Made by a program: the position numbers and the translations under genes
Origin: Pseudomonas sp. RGM2987
GTDB taxonomy: Bacteria; Pseudomonadota; Gammaproteobacteria; Pseudomonadales; Pseudomonadaceae
NCBI RefSeq assembly: GCF_022952855.1
Contig: NZ_JALJDX010000191.1
Coordinates: forward strand, 1 to 53,304
Reading direction: 5' to 3'
Length of the DNA: 53,304 bases
Notes under the pieces: model-generated
What the model was told of the DNA's origin: nothing
Database searches by the model: none
The model's input: the letters and a program-made list of their open reading frames with translations, nothing else
Shown: positions 45,407 through 53,217 of the stretch, in pieces
How positions within the stretch are numbered: the first letter of the stretch is position 1
Layout of the letters: every line of letters starts with the position of its first letter

Positions 45407-47068
45407 ATGGATCGCTCGTCCGTCAATGATCCTTGCCAGAGTGCTGCCGCAACTTCGGCAGCACCGCCCCGAATCTGCGCGCCAGGCCTTGTCAGGGACA
45501 CGCAGGCACCGGCTGCTGTCACGCTGAGTTGGGATGAGCCTTATGCCTCGTGCCCTTTGTGCCCCAACGCCATTGGGTATGAAGTGGCCGTGGAGGGTTT
45601 TCCTGCAAAAATAGTGGCGCGCTCGCCTTGTGTAATGATCGGGCTGACGGCCGATGTTCCTTACATCGTTCATATCAGGGCCATTGCAGTCGGGAACATC
45701 GTCTCGGAGCCCAGCGTTCACTTCTTGCGTATAAGGCCTGCGCCTCCCAGCCAACCGGGGGCACTCAGGGTCACTGAAGTGTCGTTTGGGTCAGCGAGGC
45801 TGGATTGGGCGCCATCGAGCAGCAATGTCGATACCGTTCGCTACCGGGTTTATCTCAATGATTTTATTGTAGGGCAGCCCCCTCAACCCGCGTTCAATCT
45901 GGAGCATTTGCGCAGTGGCGTTCTTTATCGGGTGAAGGTCGTGGCTTTCAATACAGCCGGTTCATCCGAGCCCACTTGCGTCGCGTTTAAAACGCAGTTG
46001 AGGCCTCCGTCGAATTTGAAACTGAAACACCACGCCGGCATGTGCAGGCTGTCCTGGGACCCTATGTATGGCGCCTGGCCGACCCATGAGGTTTCGATTA
46101 ACGGCAGGCCCTTTTCAGCGGGGCCGCTGGGTTTAAATTTCGAACTTGATGAACTGTCTCCCGGTTCTCCTCCACATGTTTTCAGATTCGAGGTCTATGC
46201 CGGACTTGATGAACAGGTATCGGAGACCACGACGTTTGAAACCGTCCTGAATGACGTCGTTGCCCCCACCCGGCCCGGAAAACCAGTGGCTACTAACATC
46301 ACCGATCAGTCGGTGGACCTGCAATGGCCGCCGTCCAGCGACAATGTAGGGGTGACCGGCTACAGGGTTTTCGTAAATGGTTTTCCTTATATCTTCCTTA
46401 GCCCCGTTGCCAGCCAGAGAATCCTGGGATTGATCAGCGGCGCCTATTATTGGGTGTTCGTCCGCGCGCGGGATGCAGATGGAAACCTTTCCGCTCCTGG
46501 CCCTGTGACGGTATTCAAAACCACTGGGGATGCTCCGGTCCCGCCTCCCCTCGAACCAACAGATGTAAGTGTCACGCCCCTGACTTCAACTTCAGCCCAA
46601 CTGCAGTGGACCCAGGGGGAAGGAGAGGCCGTGACCGGTACCAGGATTAACATCAATGAAGAGTACAGAAATATAGCTTTGGCCAAGGAATGCAGGCTTG
46701 ACGATCTCGTTCCCGATATCGAGTACTCAATAAAGCTGCAGACATTTAATTATTTTGGGCAATTGTCCGAGGCGATAACGCTTACCTATACGCCCAGAGA
46801 TACGACGCCGCCGAGTGTCCCGAAGGATCTTCTTCAGACGGCGTCGACATCCGACTCAGTGACATTGACCTGGCAAGCGTCAACGGATGATATCGGTCTG
46901 TGTGGTTATGTCATTTACAACAATTGCGAATATTTCGACACCACCCCTCTGGCTCACTACACCGCGGCAGACTTGCTACCAGGCACGTATACATTTGACG
47001 TCTGTGCTTTGGATACTTCTGGGAACGCTTCCGAGCCAGCTTCAATAGAGGTCGAAGTGAAAGGCTGA
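45407..47068 (+). CDS. Fibronectin type III multi-domain protein
   Basis: A 553-residue protein starting at ATG 45407 (a GTG at 45401 directly after the RHS stop is an alternative); no clear ribosome site, so translation is probably coupled to the RHS gene. About six FN3 domains: AAVTLSWDEPYASC, SARLDWAPSSSNVDTVRYRV, GMCRLSWDP, SVDLQWPPSSDNVGVTGYRV, SAQLQWTQGEGEAVTG and SVTLTWQASTDDIGLCGYV, with the usual Y-x-V strands and DxxGNxSxP ends. No signal peptide. FN3 arrays bind carbohydrate or protein surfaces; which here is unknown. Partial substitute for the missing RHS C-terminus is a guess from position. Confidence 0.88.
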   Translation: MDRSSVNDPCQSAAATSAAPPRICAPGLVRDTQAPAAVTLSWDEPYASCPLCPNAIGYEVAVEGFPAKIVARSPCVMIGLTADVPYIVHIRAIAVGNIVSEPSVHFLRIRPAPPSQPGALRVTEVSFGSARLDWAPSSSNVDTVRYRVYLNDFIVGQPPQPAFNLEHLRSGVLYRVKVVAFNTAGSSEPTCVAFKTQLRPPSNLKLKHHAGMCRLSWDPMYGAWPTHEVSINGRPFSAGPLGLNFELDELSPGSPPHVFRFEVYAGLDEQVSETTTFETVLNDVVAPTRPGKPVATNITDQSVDLQWPPSSDNVGVTGYRVFVNGFPYIFLSPVASQRILGLISGAYYWVFVRARDADGNLSAPGPVTVFKTTGDAPVPPPLEPTDVSVTPLTSTSAQLQWTQGEGEAVTGTRININEEYRNIALAKECRLDDLVPDIEYSIKLQTFNYFGQLSEAITLTYTPRDTTPPSVPKDLLQTASTSDSVTLTWQASTDDIGLCGYVIYNNCEYFDTTPLAHYTAADLLPGTYTFDVCALDTSGNASEPASIEVEVKG

Positions 47069-47124
47069 CGGTTTTGGATATAGCATGGTTTGGCCAGCAT
47101 GATAGGGATCTTGTCGGTCATCCC

Positions 47125-47400
47125 TTAGATCAACCCCTGCTCACGCGCAATCTTCCCCGCGAGATGACGCGAACTGACGCCGAATTTTCGGCGAATGTTA
47201 TTGAAGTGGTAATTGACGTTAGCCTCGCTGCAATCGACGATCATGGCGATTTCCCAGGAGGACTTGCCGACCTCGCTCCATTGCAGGAACTCTTTCTCGC
47301 GGTTTGTCAGTCGGATTTTCTGCGGTTGCTTGCTCTCAGTAGGCTGGAAGCGATCCTGATAGGGCGATGAGTGTCCGGAAACAACGGTGGTGTGGTACAT
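47125..47400 (-). CDS. Short LuxR-family (GerE-type HTH) regulator without sensor domain
   Basis: A 91-residue DNA-binding protein. The ATG at 47400 has GGGAG 9 nt upstream; the longer frame to 47535 is not supported. The C-terminal 60 residues are a full LuxR helix-turn-helix: [56 protein letters not shown]. The ~30 residues before it are polar with no receiver or autoinducer-binding domain. A perfect 20-bp lux-box-like dyad lies upstream of it, and similar sites lie ahead of other island genes, so it may drive them and itself. It marks the right edge of the island. Confidence 0.88.
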   Translation of the reverse strand: MYHTTVVSGHSSPYQDRFQPTESKQPQKIRLTNREKEFLQWSEVGKSSWEIAMIVDCSEANVNYHFNNIRRKFGVSSRHLAGKIAREQGLI

Positions 47401-47545
47401 GAACGAAATCTCCCATTCATCATCATTGATGGCGTGGGGGCGGCGGAATCTTCCTACTGCTGGATGGCATGGTTCGCACGGCCCGGCTTGAGACCCTGTG
47501 GGGCGGAGGCAGGGGTTCGTTATAGCTCGATTCAAACCCGCTGAA

Positions 47546-47565
47546 ACCTGTCAGACATGACAGGT
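47546..47565. promoter_or_regulatory. Lux-box-like dyad, site 4 (perfect)
   Basis: ACCTGTCAGACATGACAGGT. The 8-bp arms ACCTGTCA/TGACAGGT are perfect. It is 146 nt before the ATG of the short LuxR gene and fits ACCTGT-N8-ACAGGT, the layout of known lux boxes. Confidence 0.7.
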
Positions 47566-47650
47566 GCGAGGCTCCAGTGAGAATTCGTTGAGAAAGTTGT
47601 GAGCTGAAGCGCTTGATATCGCTGGAAATTTCACAGTTTGACCGCTTCAT

Positions 47651-47782
47651 TGTGGCGAGGGGATTTATCCCCGCTGGGCTGCGAAGCGGCCCTCAAGCCA
47701 ATCGCCTGCGGCGTATCAGGGGGATTGCGTCCAGGATCTGGGGCCGCTGCGCGACCCAGCGGGGATAAATCCCCACGCCACA
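47651..47782. repeat. Paired inverted REP element, GGGGATTTATCCCC variant
   Basis: TGTGGCGAGGGGATTTATCC at 47651 and inverted GGATAAATCCCCACGCCACA at 47763. The central pair is GGATTTATCC rather than GGAGCTTGCTCC as in the copies near hda. Confidence 0.9.
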
Positions 47783-47822
47783 GGGGGCGCCTTTCAAGAT
47801 TTAAATTTGCATTCCGGCAATC

Positions 47823-47838
47823 GCGGGTATATACACGC
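47823..47838. promoter_or_regulatory. Putative MarR-type operator 1
   Basis: GCGGGTATATACACGC, the same 16-mer as at 48269 with one mismatch, ending 4 nt before the regulator ATG. Its position would block ribosome or polymerase access, fitting autorepression. Confidence 0.65.
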
Positions 47839-47842
47839 ACCC

Positions 47843-48247
47843 ATGCTTCCTTCCCAATGTCTGTGCATCAACCTGCGTCGCGCCGCCCGTGGCGTCAGCA
47901 GGTATTACGACGGCGCCCTCGACGGCTTCGGGATCAATGTTGCCCAGTATTCTTTGCTGAGCAACCTGGCGCGCCTGGATCAGCCGAGTATCTCTTCCCT
48001 GGCCGAGGCCATGGGCCTGGACCGCAGCACCCTGGGGCGAAACCTGCGGGTGCTGGAGGGCGAGGGGTTGGTGGCGCTGGCCGAGGGGGAGGACCTGCGT
48101 AATCGTATCGTAGTGCTGACCGACGCCGGGCACGCCCGGTTGGCGGCGGCATTGCCGGCCTGGGAGGCGGCGCAACAACGATTGATCGATAAGCTGGGCG
48201 CCGAGAAGCGCACGGCATTGCTGGCCTTGCTGGACGAGTTGGCGTGA
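47843..48247 (+). CDS. MarR family transcriptional regulator
   Basis: A 134-residue winged-helix repressor. ATG at 47843 is preferred; a longer frame from 47807 would pass through the operator. The recognition region is SLAEAMGLDRSTLGRNLRVL, the wing EGEDLRNRIVVLTDAGHARL. N-terminal LPSQCLCINLRRAARGVSRY contains two Cys. Upstream and between it and the MFS gene lie copies of one 16-bp palindrome, so it probably represses both. Ligand unknown. Directly followed by the MFS exporter gene. Confidence 0.92.
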   Translation: MLPSQCLCINLRRAARGVSRYYDGALDGFGINVAQYSLLSNLARLDQPSISSLAEAMGLDRSTLGRNLRVLEGEGLVALAEGEDLRNRIVVLTDAGHARLAAALPAWEAAQQRLIDKLGAEKRTALLALLDELA

Positions 48248-48268
48248 CGTCGCCTCGTTCGATTACAA

Positions 48269-48284
48269 GCGGGTATATACCCGC
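48269..48284. promoter_or_regulatory. Putative MarR-type operator 2 (perfect palindrome)
   Basis: GCGGGTATATACCCGC, a perfect 16-bp palindrome, 15 nt before the MFS start codon. It nearly repeats the element before the MarR gene. Confidence 0.75.
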
Positions 48285-48299
48285 GAGCGGAGAATAAGA

Positions 48300-49508
48300 A
48301 TGACATCGATGTGGCGTACCTGTGGTTGGGTCCTGGTGGGCAGCGCGCTGATCCTGGCGTTGTCCCTGGGCGTGCGGCATGGCTTCGGCCTGTTCCTGTC
48401 GCCCATGAGCGCCGAGTTCGGCTGGGGGCGTGGGGTGTTCGCCTTTGCCATCGCCTTGCAGAACCTGATCTGGGGTTTGGCGCAGCCGTTTACTGGCGCG
48501 CTGGCCGACCGCTTCGGCGCGGCGAAGGTGGTGCTGATCGGTGGGGTTCTGTATGCCGTCGGCCTGGTGCTCATGGGCCTTTCGGATTCGCCGTGGTCGC
48601 TGTCGTTGAGCGCCGGATTGCTGATCGGCATCGGCCTGTCCGGCACCTCGTTCTCGGTGATCCTGGGCGTGGTCGGTCGGGCGGTGCCGCCGGAGAAACG
48701 CAGCATGGGCATGGGCGTCGCCAGTGCCACCGGTTCCTTCGGCCAGTTCGCCATGTTGCCGGGCACCTTGGGGTTGATCGGTTGGCTCGGCTGGTCGGCT
48801 GCGCTGTTGGTGCTGGGTTTGCTGGTGGCGCTGATTGTGCCGCTGGTGAGCATGCTCAAGGACACGCCAATGCCCACCGTCGGCCATGAGCAGACCTTGT
48901 CTGAAGCCTTGCGCGAGGCGTGCAGCCATTCCGGGTTCTGGCTGCTGGCGATCGGTTTCTTTGTCTGTGGTTTCCAGGTGGTGTTTATCGGCGTGCATTT
49001 GCCGGCGTATCTGGTGGACCAACATCTGCCGGCGAGCGTCGGGACGACGGTGCTGGCGCTGGTCGGGCTGTTCAATATTGTCGGTACCTACACCGCCGGT
49101 TGGCTGGGCGGGCGCATGTCCAAGCCGCGCTTGCTGACCGGGTTGTACTTGTTGCGGGCGCTGGTGATCGGTTTGTTCCTGTGGCTGCCCGTGACCACCA
49201 CCACGGCCTATCTGTTTGGCATGGCGATGGGCTTGCTGTGGCTGTCGACGGTGCCTTTGACCAACGGCACGGTGGCGACCTTGTTCGGTGTGCGAAATCT
49301 GTCGATGCTCGGTGGGATCGTGTTCCTGTTCCACCAGTTGGGCTCGTTCCTCGGCGGTTGGCTGGGCGGGGTGGTGTACGACCACACCGGCAGCTACGAC
49401 TTGATCTGGCAGGTGTCAATCCTGCTCAGTCTGCTGGCGGCGGCGTTGAACTGGCCGGTGCGGGAGCGTCCGGTGGCGCGCCTGCAGGTCCAGGTGGGGG
49501 CGGCATGA
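48300..49508 (+). CDS. MFS transporter
   Basis: A 402-residue 12-helix transporter of the major facilitator superfamily. GGAG precedes the ATG at 48300. ALADRFGAAKVVLIGG fits the loop 2-3 motif; YTAGWLGGRMSKPRLLTG is its counterpart in the second half. HGFGLFLSPMSAEFGWGRG fits the monocarboxylate/oxalate-formate-type MFS group. The substrate is not evident. Paired with a MarR repressor and shared operator, so possibly induced by its substrate. The stop overlaps the start of a 39-residue membrane peptide (ATGA). Confidence 0.92.
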   Translation: MTSMWRTCGWVLVGSALILALSLGVRHGFGLFLSPMSAEFGWGRGVFAFAIALQNLIWGLAQPFTGALADRFGAAKVVLIGGVLYAVGLVLMGLSDSPWSLSLSAGLLIGIGLSGTSFSVILGVVGRAVPPEKRSMGMGVASATGSFGQFAMLPGTLGLIGWLGWSAALLVLGLLVALIVPLVSMLKDTPMPTVGHEQTLSEALREACSHSGFWLLAIGFFVCGFQVVFIGVHLPAYLVDQHLPASVGTTVLALVGLFNIVGTYTAGWLGGRMSKPRLLTGLYLLRALVIGLFLWLPVTTTTAYLFGMAMGLLWLSTVPLTNGTVATLFGVRNLSMLGGIVFLFHQLGSFLGGWLGGVVYDHTGSYDLIWQVSILLSLLAAALNWPVRERPVARLQVQVGAA

Positions 49509-49624
49509 GTCGCGTCGGCCCGTGGTTGCTTGGCATCGGTGCTGGCTTGTTGCTGGCACTGGCCTGGTGGGGCTGGCATCAGGGCGGGTTGGCCTTGATG
49601 CAACTGGGCATGGGGACGTGCTGA
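49505..49624 (+). CDS. Small membrane peptide, 39 residues
   Basis: ATG at 49505 overlaps the MFS stop (ATGA). The peptide MSRVGPWLLGIGAGLLLALA plus WWGWHQGG and a short tail ending GMGTC has one hydrophobic helix and a Trp-rich interface. Overlap and reading-frame composition suggest it is translated with the MFS transporter, perhaps as an accessory subunit; the role is unknown. Confidence 0.6.
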   Translation: MSRVGPWLLGIGAGLLLALAWWGWHQGGLALMQLGMGTC

Positions 49625-49688
49625 ACGATGGACGGCGATGGGCTCGGCGCGTAAGGTCGTGAAGACGTGCTTATAAGGAAATACCGAC

Positions 49689-50240
49689 ATGCTGATGCGC
49701 TGGCTTGCTGTTCCGACTCTGTTACTGGCCATGGCCGGGCCCGTCTGGGCTGCGGGTTGCCCGCCGCTGCTGGAAGGTTCCTTGCCCAAGCTGCGGGCCA
49801 AGGAAACCATTGATCTGTGCCAACGCTTCGCCGGCAAACCGCTGGTGGTGGTCAACACCGCTAGCTTCTGTGGCTTCGCCCCGCAGTTCAAAAGCCTCGA
49901 GGCACTTAACCAGCGCTACAAGGACCAGGGGCTGCAGGTACTGGGCGTGCCGTCCAATGATTTCAAGCAGGAGTCCAAGGACGGCGCGGAAACGGCCAAG
50001 GTCTGCTACGTCAACTATGGCGTGACCTTCACCATGACCGAACCGCAGCCGGTGCGGGGAAGCGATGCCATCCCGCTGTTCAAGCACTTGGCCGAACAGT
50101 CCGGCGCGCCGAAGTGGAATTTCTACAAGTACGTCGTGGACCGCCAGGGCAAGGTGGTCGCCAGCTTTTCCAGCCGGATCAAACCCGACGATCCCGAGTT
50201 CATCAAGGCCGTGGAAGCCGCCATTGCCTCCAAGCCCTGA
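49689..50240 (+). CDS. Exported glutathione peroxidase family protein
   Basis: A 183-residue thiol peroxidase with an N-terminal signal peptide ([20 protein letters not shown]), so it acts in the periplasm or envelope. The active site Cys is in [15 protein letters not shown] (selenocysteine in animals), with [12 protein letters not shown] in the position of the usual FGGQEP, so the conserved Gln motif is atypical, and [11 protein letters not shown] holding the catalytic Trp and Asn. GGAAA precedes the ATG at 49689. Bidirectional terminator after the stop. Reduces peroxides using thioredoxin or glutathione in relatives. Confidence 0.9.
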   Translation: MLMRWLAVPTLLLAMAGPVWAAGCPPLLEGSLPKLRAKETIDLCQRFAGKPLVVVNTASFCGFAPQFKSLEALNQRYKDQGLQVLGVPSNDFKQESKDGAETAKVCYVNYGVTFTMTEPQPVRGSDAIPLFKHLAEQSGAPKWNFYKYVVDRQGKVVASFSSRIKPDDPEFIKAVEAAIASKP

Positions 50241-50252
50241 TCGCCAGCCACG

Positions 50253-50291
50253 AAAAAGCCCCGCCTCTTTGCAGAGTGCGGGGCTTTTTTT
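50253..50291. terminator. Bidirectional intrinsic terminator
   Basis: AAAAAGCCCCGC pairs with GCGGGGCTTTTTTT around a loop whose own ends also pair (CTCTTTGCAGAG). It lies between the converging glutathione peroxidase and FadL-type genes. Confidence 0.9.
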
Positions 50292-50329
50292 GTTTCGAAT
50301 GGCGAAGGGTTCAGCTTCGCCGTGCGACA

Positions 50330-51604
50330 TCAGAAGCGATAGGTTGCACCGACGCCGAAGCCGTTTGCGCTGTTTTCGTACTCAGAGTTGTAGGACTGAC
50401 CCAGAACGTTGCTGCCGCTGACCTTGACTTTTTCTTCCTTCAGGTAGGAATAAGCCACGTCGATGGTCAGGTCGTCGGTCGGGCTCCAGCCGGCGCCCAG
50501 GCTGAAGATGGTCCGGTCACCGGTAGGGATGCGTGGCGAACGGTCGGTGTTATTGGTTGGCGACTGGTCGAAGGTCAGGCCGGTACGCAGTACCCACTGT
50601 TTGTTCAACTGGTAGGATGTACCGATGGCGTAGGCCCAGGTGTCGTGCCAGTTCTGTTCTTCGGTGATGGTGCCCAGAGCAGGGTTCAGTAGACCACCGC
50701 CACTGCCGGTGCCTTCGTTTTCCACGGTGATTTCTTTCAAGCGGCTCCAACGAGTCCAGGTGCTGCCGGCGTAGACGGTCCAGGCATCGTTGATTTGTTG
50801 GGTGACCGAAAAGTCCACCGACTCAGGCGTGGTAATGTCCAGCGAAGCGTCGTAGCGACCGTTGGTAAGCAGGGCAGCAGGCATGCCGGCACCGGGGGTC
50901 ACTTCGGTGTGGCCTTCAAGCTTATATTTGACCTTGGAATGGTAGGTCAGGCCGACACGAGTGGTGTCGGTTGCCTGGACCAGCACGCCGACGTTGTAGC
51001 CGTAGCCAATGTCGTCACCCTTGATCTCTACGCCGGCCTCGGGCAGGTTTGGTACGCCCAGCTGCGATTCCAGGGAGCCGGAAAGACGGTTGATGGTCGG
51101 ACCGAAGCCGATCGATACCTTGTCGTTGAAGGCGTAGCTGACGGTTGGCTGGAAGGTGACGACCTTCACTTCGCTCTTGCTGCCGAAACTGCGGCCCTGG
51201 AAGCCGTTTTCATAATCGGTGATCAAGCCAAACGGCGCGTAGACGCCCAGGCCGAAAGCCCACTGGTCGTCGATAGGCTTGACGTAATAGCCCATCGGAA
51301 CGCCGGTGAAGGGGACCATGTCGCCCTTGTTGGTACCCGATTGAGTGCCGCTGGCGTCATCGATATCGGTAGAGGCGTCAATGACAGCAAAGCCACCGGT
51401 CACTTGCTGGCGCTTGAGGCGCGACATGCCGGCAGGGTTGCCAAATACGGTGCTTGCATCGTCGGCAGAAGACGAACGACCCGCGAAACCAGTGCCCATG
51501 CCACTGATGCTTTGTTCGTTCAAGGCAAAGCCACTGGCGAAAAGTTGAGTGGATGCCAAGGTCACGGCAAGGCCAAGGGTGGTTTTGAGCATGATTTTTT
51601 TCAT
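50330..51604 (-). CDS. FadL/OmpP1-family outer membrane transporter
   Basis: A 424-residue outer membrane porin for hydrophobic compounds such as long-chain fatty acids. Signal peptide MKKIMLKTTLGLAVTLASTQLFA, then the hatch region SGFALNEQSISGMGTGFAGR and DDASTVFGNPAGMSRL with the family NPAGM motif. Beta strands alternate to the C-terminal SANGFGVGATYRF, the Phe end needed for assembly. AGGAGTT sits 6 nt before the ATG. Stands as a single gene; the true substrate is not shown. Confidence 0.94.
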   Translation of the reverse strand: MKKIMLKTTLGLAVTLASTQLFASGFALNEQSISGMGTGFAGRSSSADDASTVFGNPAGMSRLKRQQVTGGFAVIDASTDIDDASGTQSGTNKGDMVPFTGVPMGYYVKPIDDQWAFGLGVYAPFGLITDYENGFQGRSFGSKSEVKVVTFQPTVSYAFNDKVSIGFGPTINRLSGSLESQLGVPNLPEAGVEIKGDDIGYGYNVGVLVQATDTTRVGLTYHSKVKYKLEGHTEVTPGAGMPAALLTNGRYDASLDITTPESVDFSVTQQINDAWTVYAGSTWTRWSRLKEITVENEGTGSGGGLLNPALGTITEEQNWHDTWAYAIGTSYQLNKQWVLRTGLTFDQSPTNNTDRSPRIPTGDRTIFSLGAGWSPTDDLTIDVAYSYLKEEKVKVSGSNVLGQSYNSEYENSANGFGVGATYRF

Positions 51605-51748
51605 TGTTAGAACTCCTGATGGTCACCGGGGCGAAAATTACCAATATTTTCGTTCAAGCGCTATAGCTTGTATGGCCTGATTTAGAGCGGTTTTGTAGGA
51701 CAATCCGACCAGATTCGAGACTGTTGTAGGAACTTTCCAAATTCCACG

Positions 51749-52231
51749 TCAGCAGGCGACCTGATTCAAAGGTGAAACACAGCTTTGCCAGGCGCAGGCG
51801 AAATCCCTCAGGCGCCCTTGGGGATGAAACGTCTGTCGCCAGATCCGGGCCATGCCCAGCAGGTCATCGGCTTCGGGAAGCGGGGTATTTTGTTCTTCCA
51901 CCAGAAGCCAGGCGATGGCGGTGGCGTAGCGCAGGTTGACGGTCAATTCCAAGTGCGGACCGCTGAGGAAAGCGTGCTGGCTGGCCAGGCCCCGCACCAG
52001 GCTGGCGCGCTCCGGATCCTGTGCGAGGTAATGATCCCAGAGTGCGCGGTGGCGGGGTTCGGTGATGCGATACAGGCCATGCCCGCGTCGGCCATGCAAG
52101 GCAGCACCCAAGGCTGATTGGCTGGCTGCGATGCCCAGCAGCAACGATTCCGCCGTTGCACTGTGACATTCCAGGTAAAGAAGCGTCGGGCGGATCACAT
52201 ATCGACACAGTTCGCTGGCAGCGATACCCAT
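51749..52231 (-). CDS. Phage-lysozyme-like protein with altered catalytic position (putative)
   Basis: A 160-residue protein. The layout resembles a phage structural or lysis protein family I recall with TAAQESHLG, GIYQIEP-TH-DIW and YA-A-AR segments: here SLLLGIAASQSALG, HGLYRITEPRHRALWDHYLA and NLRYATAIAWLLVEE, then LPEADDLLGMARIWRQTFHP. The expected catalytic Glu of QES is replaced by Gln (SQS), so it is probably inactive as a muramidase. No signal peptide. Start at 52231 looks natural. The homology is by eye from memory; an unknown conserved protein is the alternative. Confidence 0.6.
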   Translation of the reverse strand: MGIAASELCRYVIRPTLLYLECHSATAESLLLGIAASQSALGAALHGRRGHGLYRITEPRHRALWDHYLAQDPERASLVRGLASQHAFLSGPHLELTVNLRYATAIAWLLVEEQNTPLPEADDLLGMARIWRQTFHPQGRLRDFACAWQSCVSPLNQVAC

Positions 52232-52452
52232 AAACCCCTCGAGACGTTAAAAGGGCAGGGCCTGATGGTGTGGGCTTGGCAGCGGTGGATCGGTTCAGGC
52301 CCCGCCGGAAGCGGATCAAGCCGCTTGACTTGAAGTGTAGTGTCATATTCCAGCTGTAAAGGACTGTTTTTAAAACATCTTCAGCGAACGGTTATAACCG
52401 TTATATCCCTTGGTGCTTACGCCGTTGCGCTTGTTTGAGAAATCCGAGGCAA

Positions 52453-52483
52453 TAAAAAGCCCCGCTTTTTGGGCGGGGCCTTT
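52453..52483. terminator. Intrinsic terminator of the small gene at 52507
   Basis: AAAAAGCCCCGC...GGCGGGGCCTTT forms a strong stem with a T-rich loop; on the minus strand it ends in a T-run, just past the stop of the small gene. Confidence 0.8.
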
Positions 52484-52506
52484 GAGGTTTCAGCTGTTCC
52501 TGCGTC

Positions 52507-52731
52507 TCAGGCAACCAGTGCCTGACGGGTACGCTCGATCACGGCCTGCAGCGGTTCTGCGCTGGAGTATTGATCGGGGTACAGGCGTTCGCTGTGGCGA
52601 GCGATGCCGTGTTCGTTGACCAGGGTAAAGCTGAAGCAGCCTTTGCGAGCGGCCATGATCAGGCAGTTCATTGGAGCAAAAGCGTTGGTGAGGGTGCGGA
52701 TAGCATCCTGTGCATGGATTTGATTGGACAT
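52507..52731 (-). CDS. Small conserved hypothetical protein
   Basis: A 74-residue soluble protein, MSNQIHAQDAIRTLTNAFAP then MNCLIMAARKGCFSFTLVNE, HGIARHSERLYPDQYSSAEP, ending in a helix ERTRQALVA. AGGAAC is upstream of the ATG and a terminator follows, so it is a well-delimited single gene. I know similar small alpha/beta proteins from pseudomonads but no assigned role. An inverted repeat (52755-52771) lies just ahead of the start. Confidence 0.8.
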   Translation of the reverse strand: MSNQIHAQDAIRTLTNAFAPMNCLIMAARKGCFSFTLVNEHGIARHSERLYPDQYSSAEPLQAVIERTRQALVA

Positions 52732-52754
52732 GTTATGGGTGTTCCTGCAATTGA

Positions 52755-52771
52755 CACGGTTAAGAACCGTG
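52755..52771. promoter_or_regulatory. Inverted repeat ahead of the small gene
   Basis: CACGGTT-AAG-AACCGTG, perfect 7-bp arms, 24 nt upstream of the minus-strand ATG at 52731. Could be an operator or an mRNA leader hairpin. Confidence 0.5.
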
Positions 52772-53217
52772 CAGCGTTAAAACGTTCCAGTAACGTCGAC
52801 CACCATTGGTCGAACGAAGAACCCGACTGGAACAAAGCAGCCAGTTTGAGCGCTGTATAAAGTGCGCGCTTGGGCCGGCAGGTAGGTACTCAGGAGGGCA
52901 GGCAACACATCAAGGGCAAAGGTTCTGGGCCCTGGGTGAAGATCCTGATCAATTTTGCAGGTTGGTTCGGTCAGAGTAATGAGCCTGGCAACACCCTTCG
53001 CATTCGATCAAAGGCTGTGTTGGCGCAAGGTTTACCTGGAAACCATCGAGGGGATCGGTCTCTTTTTATCGGTAAGGCTTCCCGTGAGGAGGGCTGACCG
53101 TTGGAGATGTATTCGACCCGGAATTGACTTTCAGCTTGGTACTAACGGCGCGGATAGTAACGGATCGAATGCCGGATGGGAAGGGCGTTGGTTAAAAATA
53201 TTCAAATCGCCTTGCCC

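Larger units (their letters stand above)
47401..47842. other. Intergenic region with LuxR-gene control site and REP pair
   Basis: This 442-nt region between divergent genes carries the dyad at 47546-47565, the REP pair at 47651-47782 and the MarR-type operator at 47823-47838. No gene is apparent; the short ORFs here run through the REP arms. Confidence 0.6.

Noticed and set aside
45398..45410. Frameshift splitting one RHS gene into two
   Set aside because: The frame after the stop encodes FN3 domains with no RHS core, so restoring the frame would not rebuild an RHS protein.
52870..53097. 75-residue ORF on the plus strand
   Set aside because: No ribosome site, odd composition and no family resemblance; probably chance.
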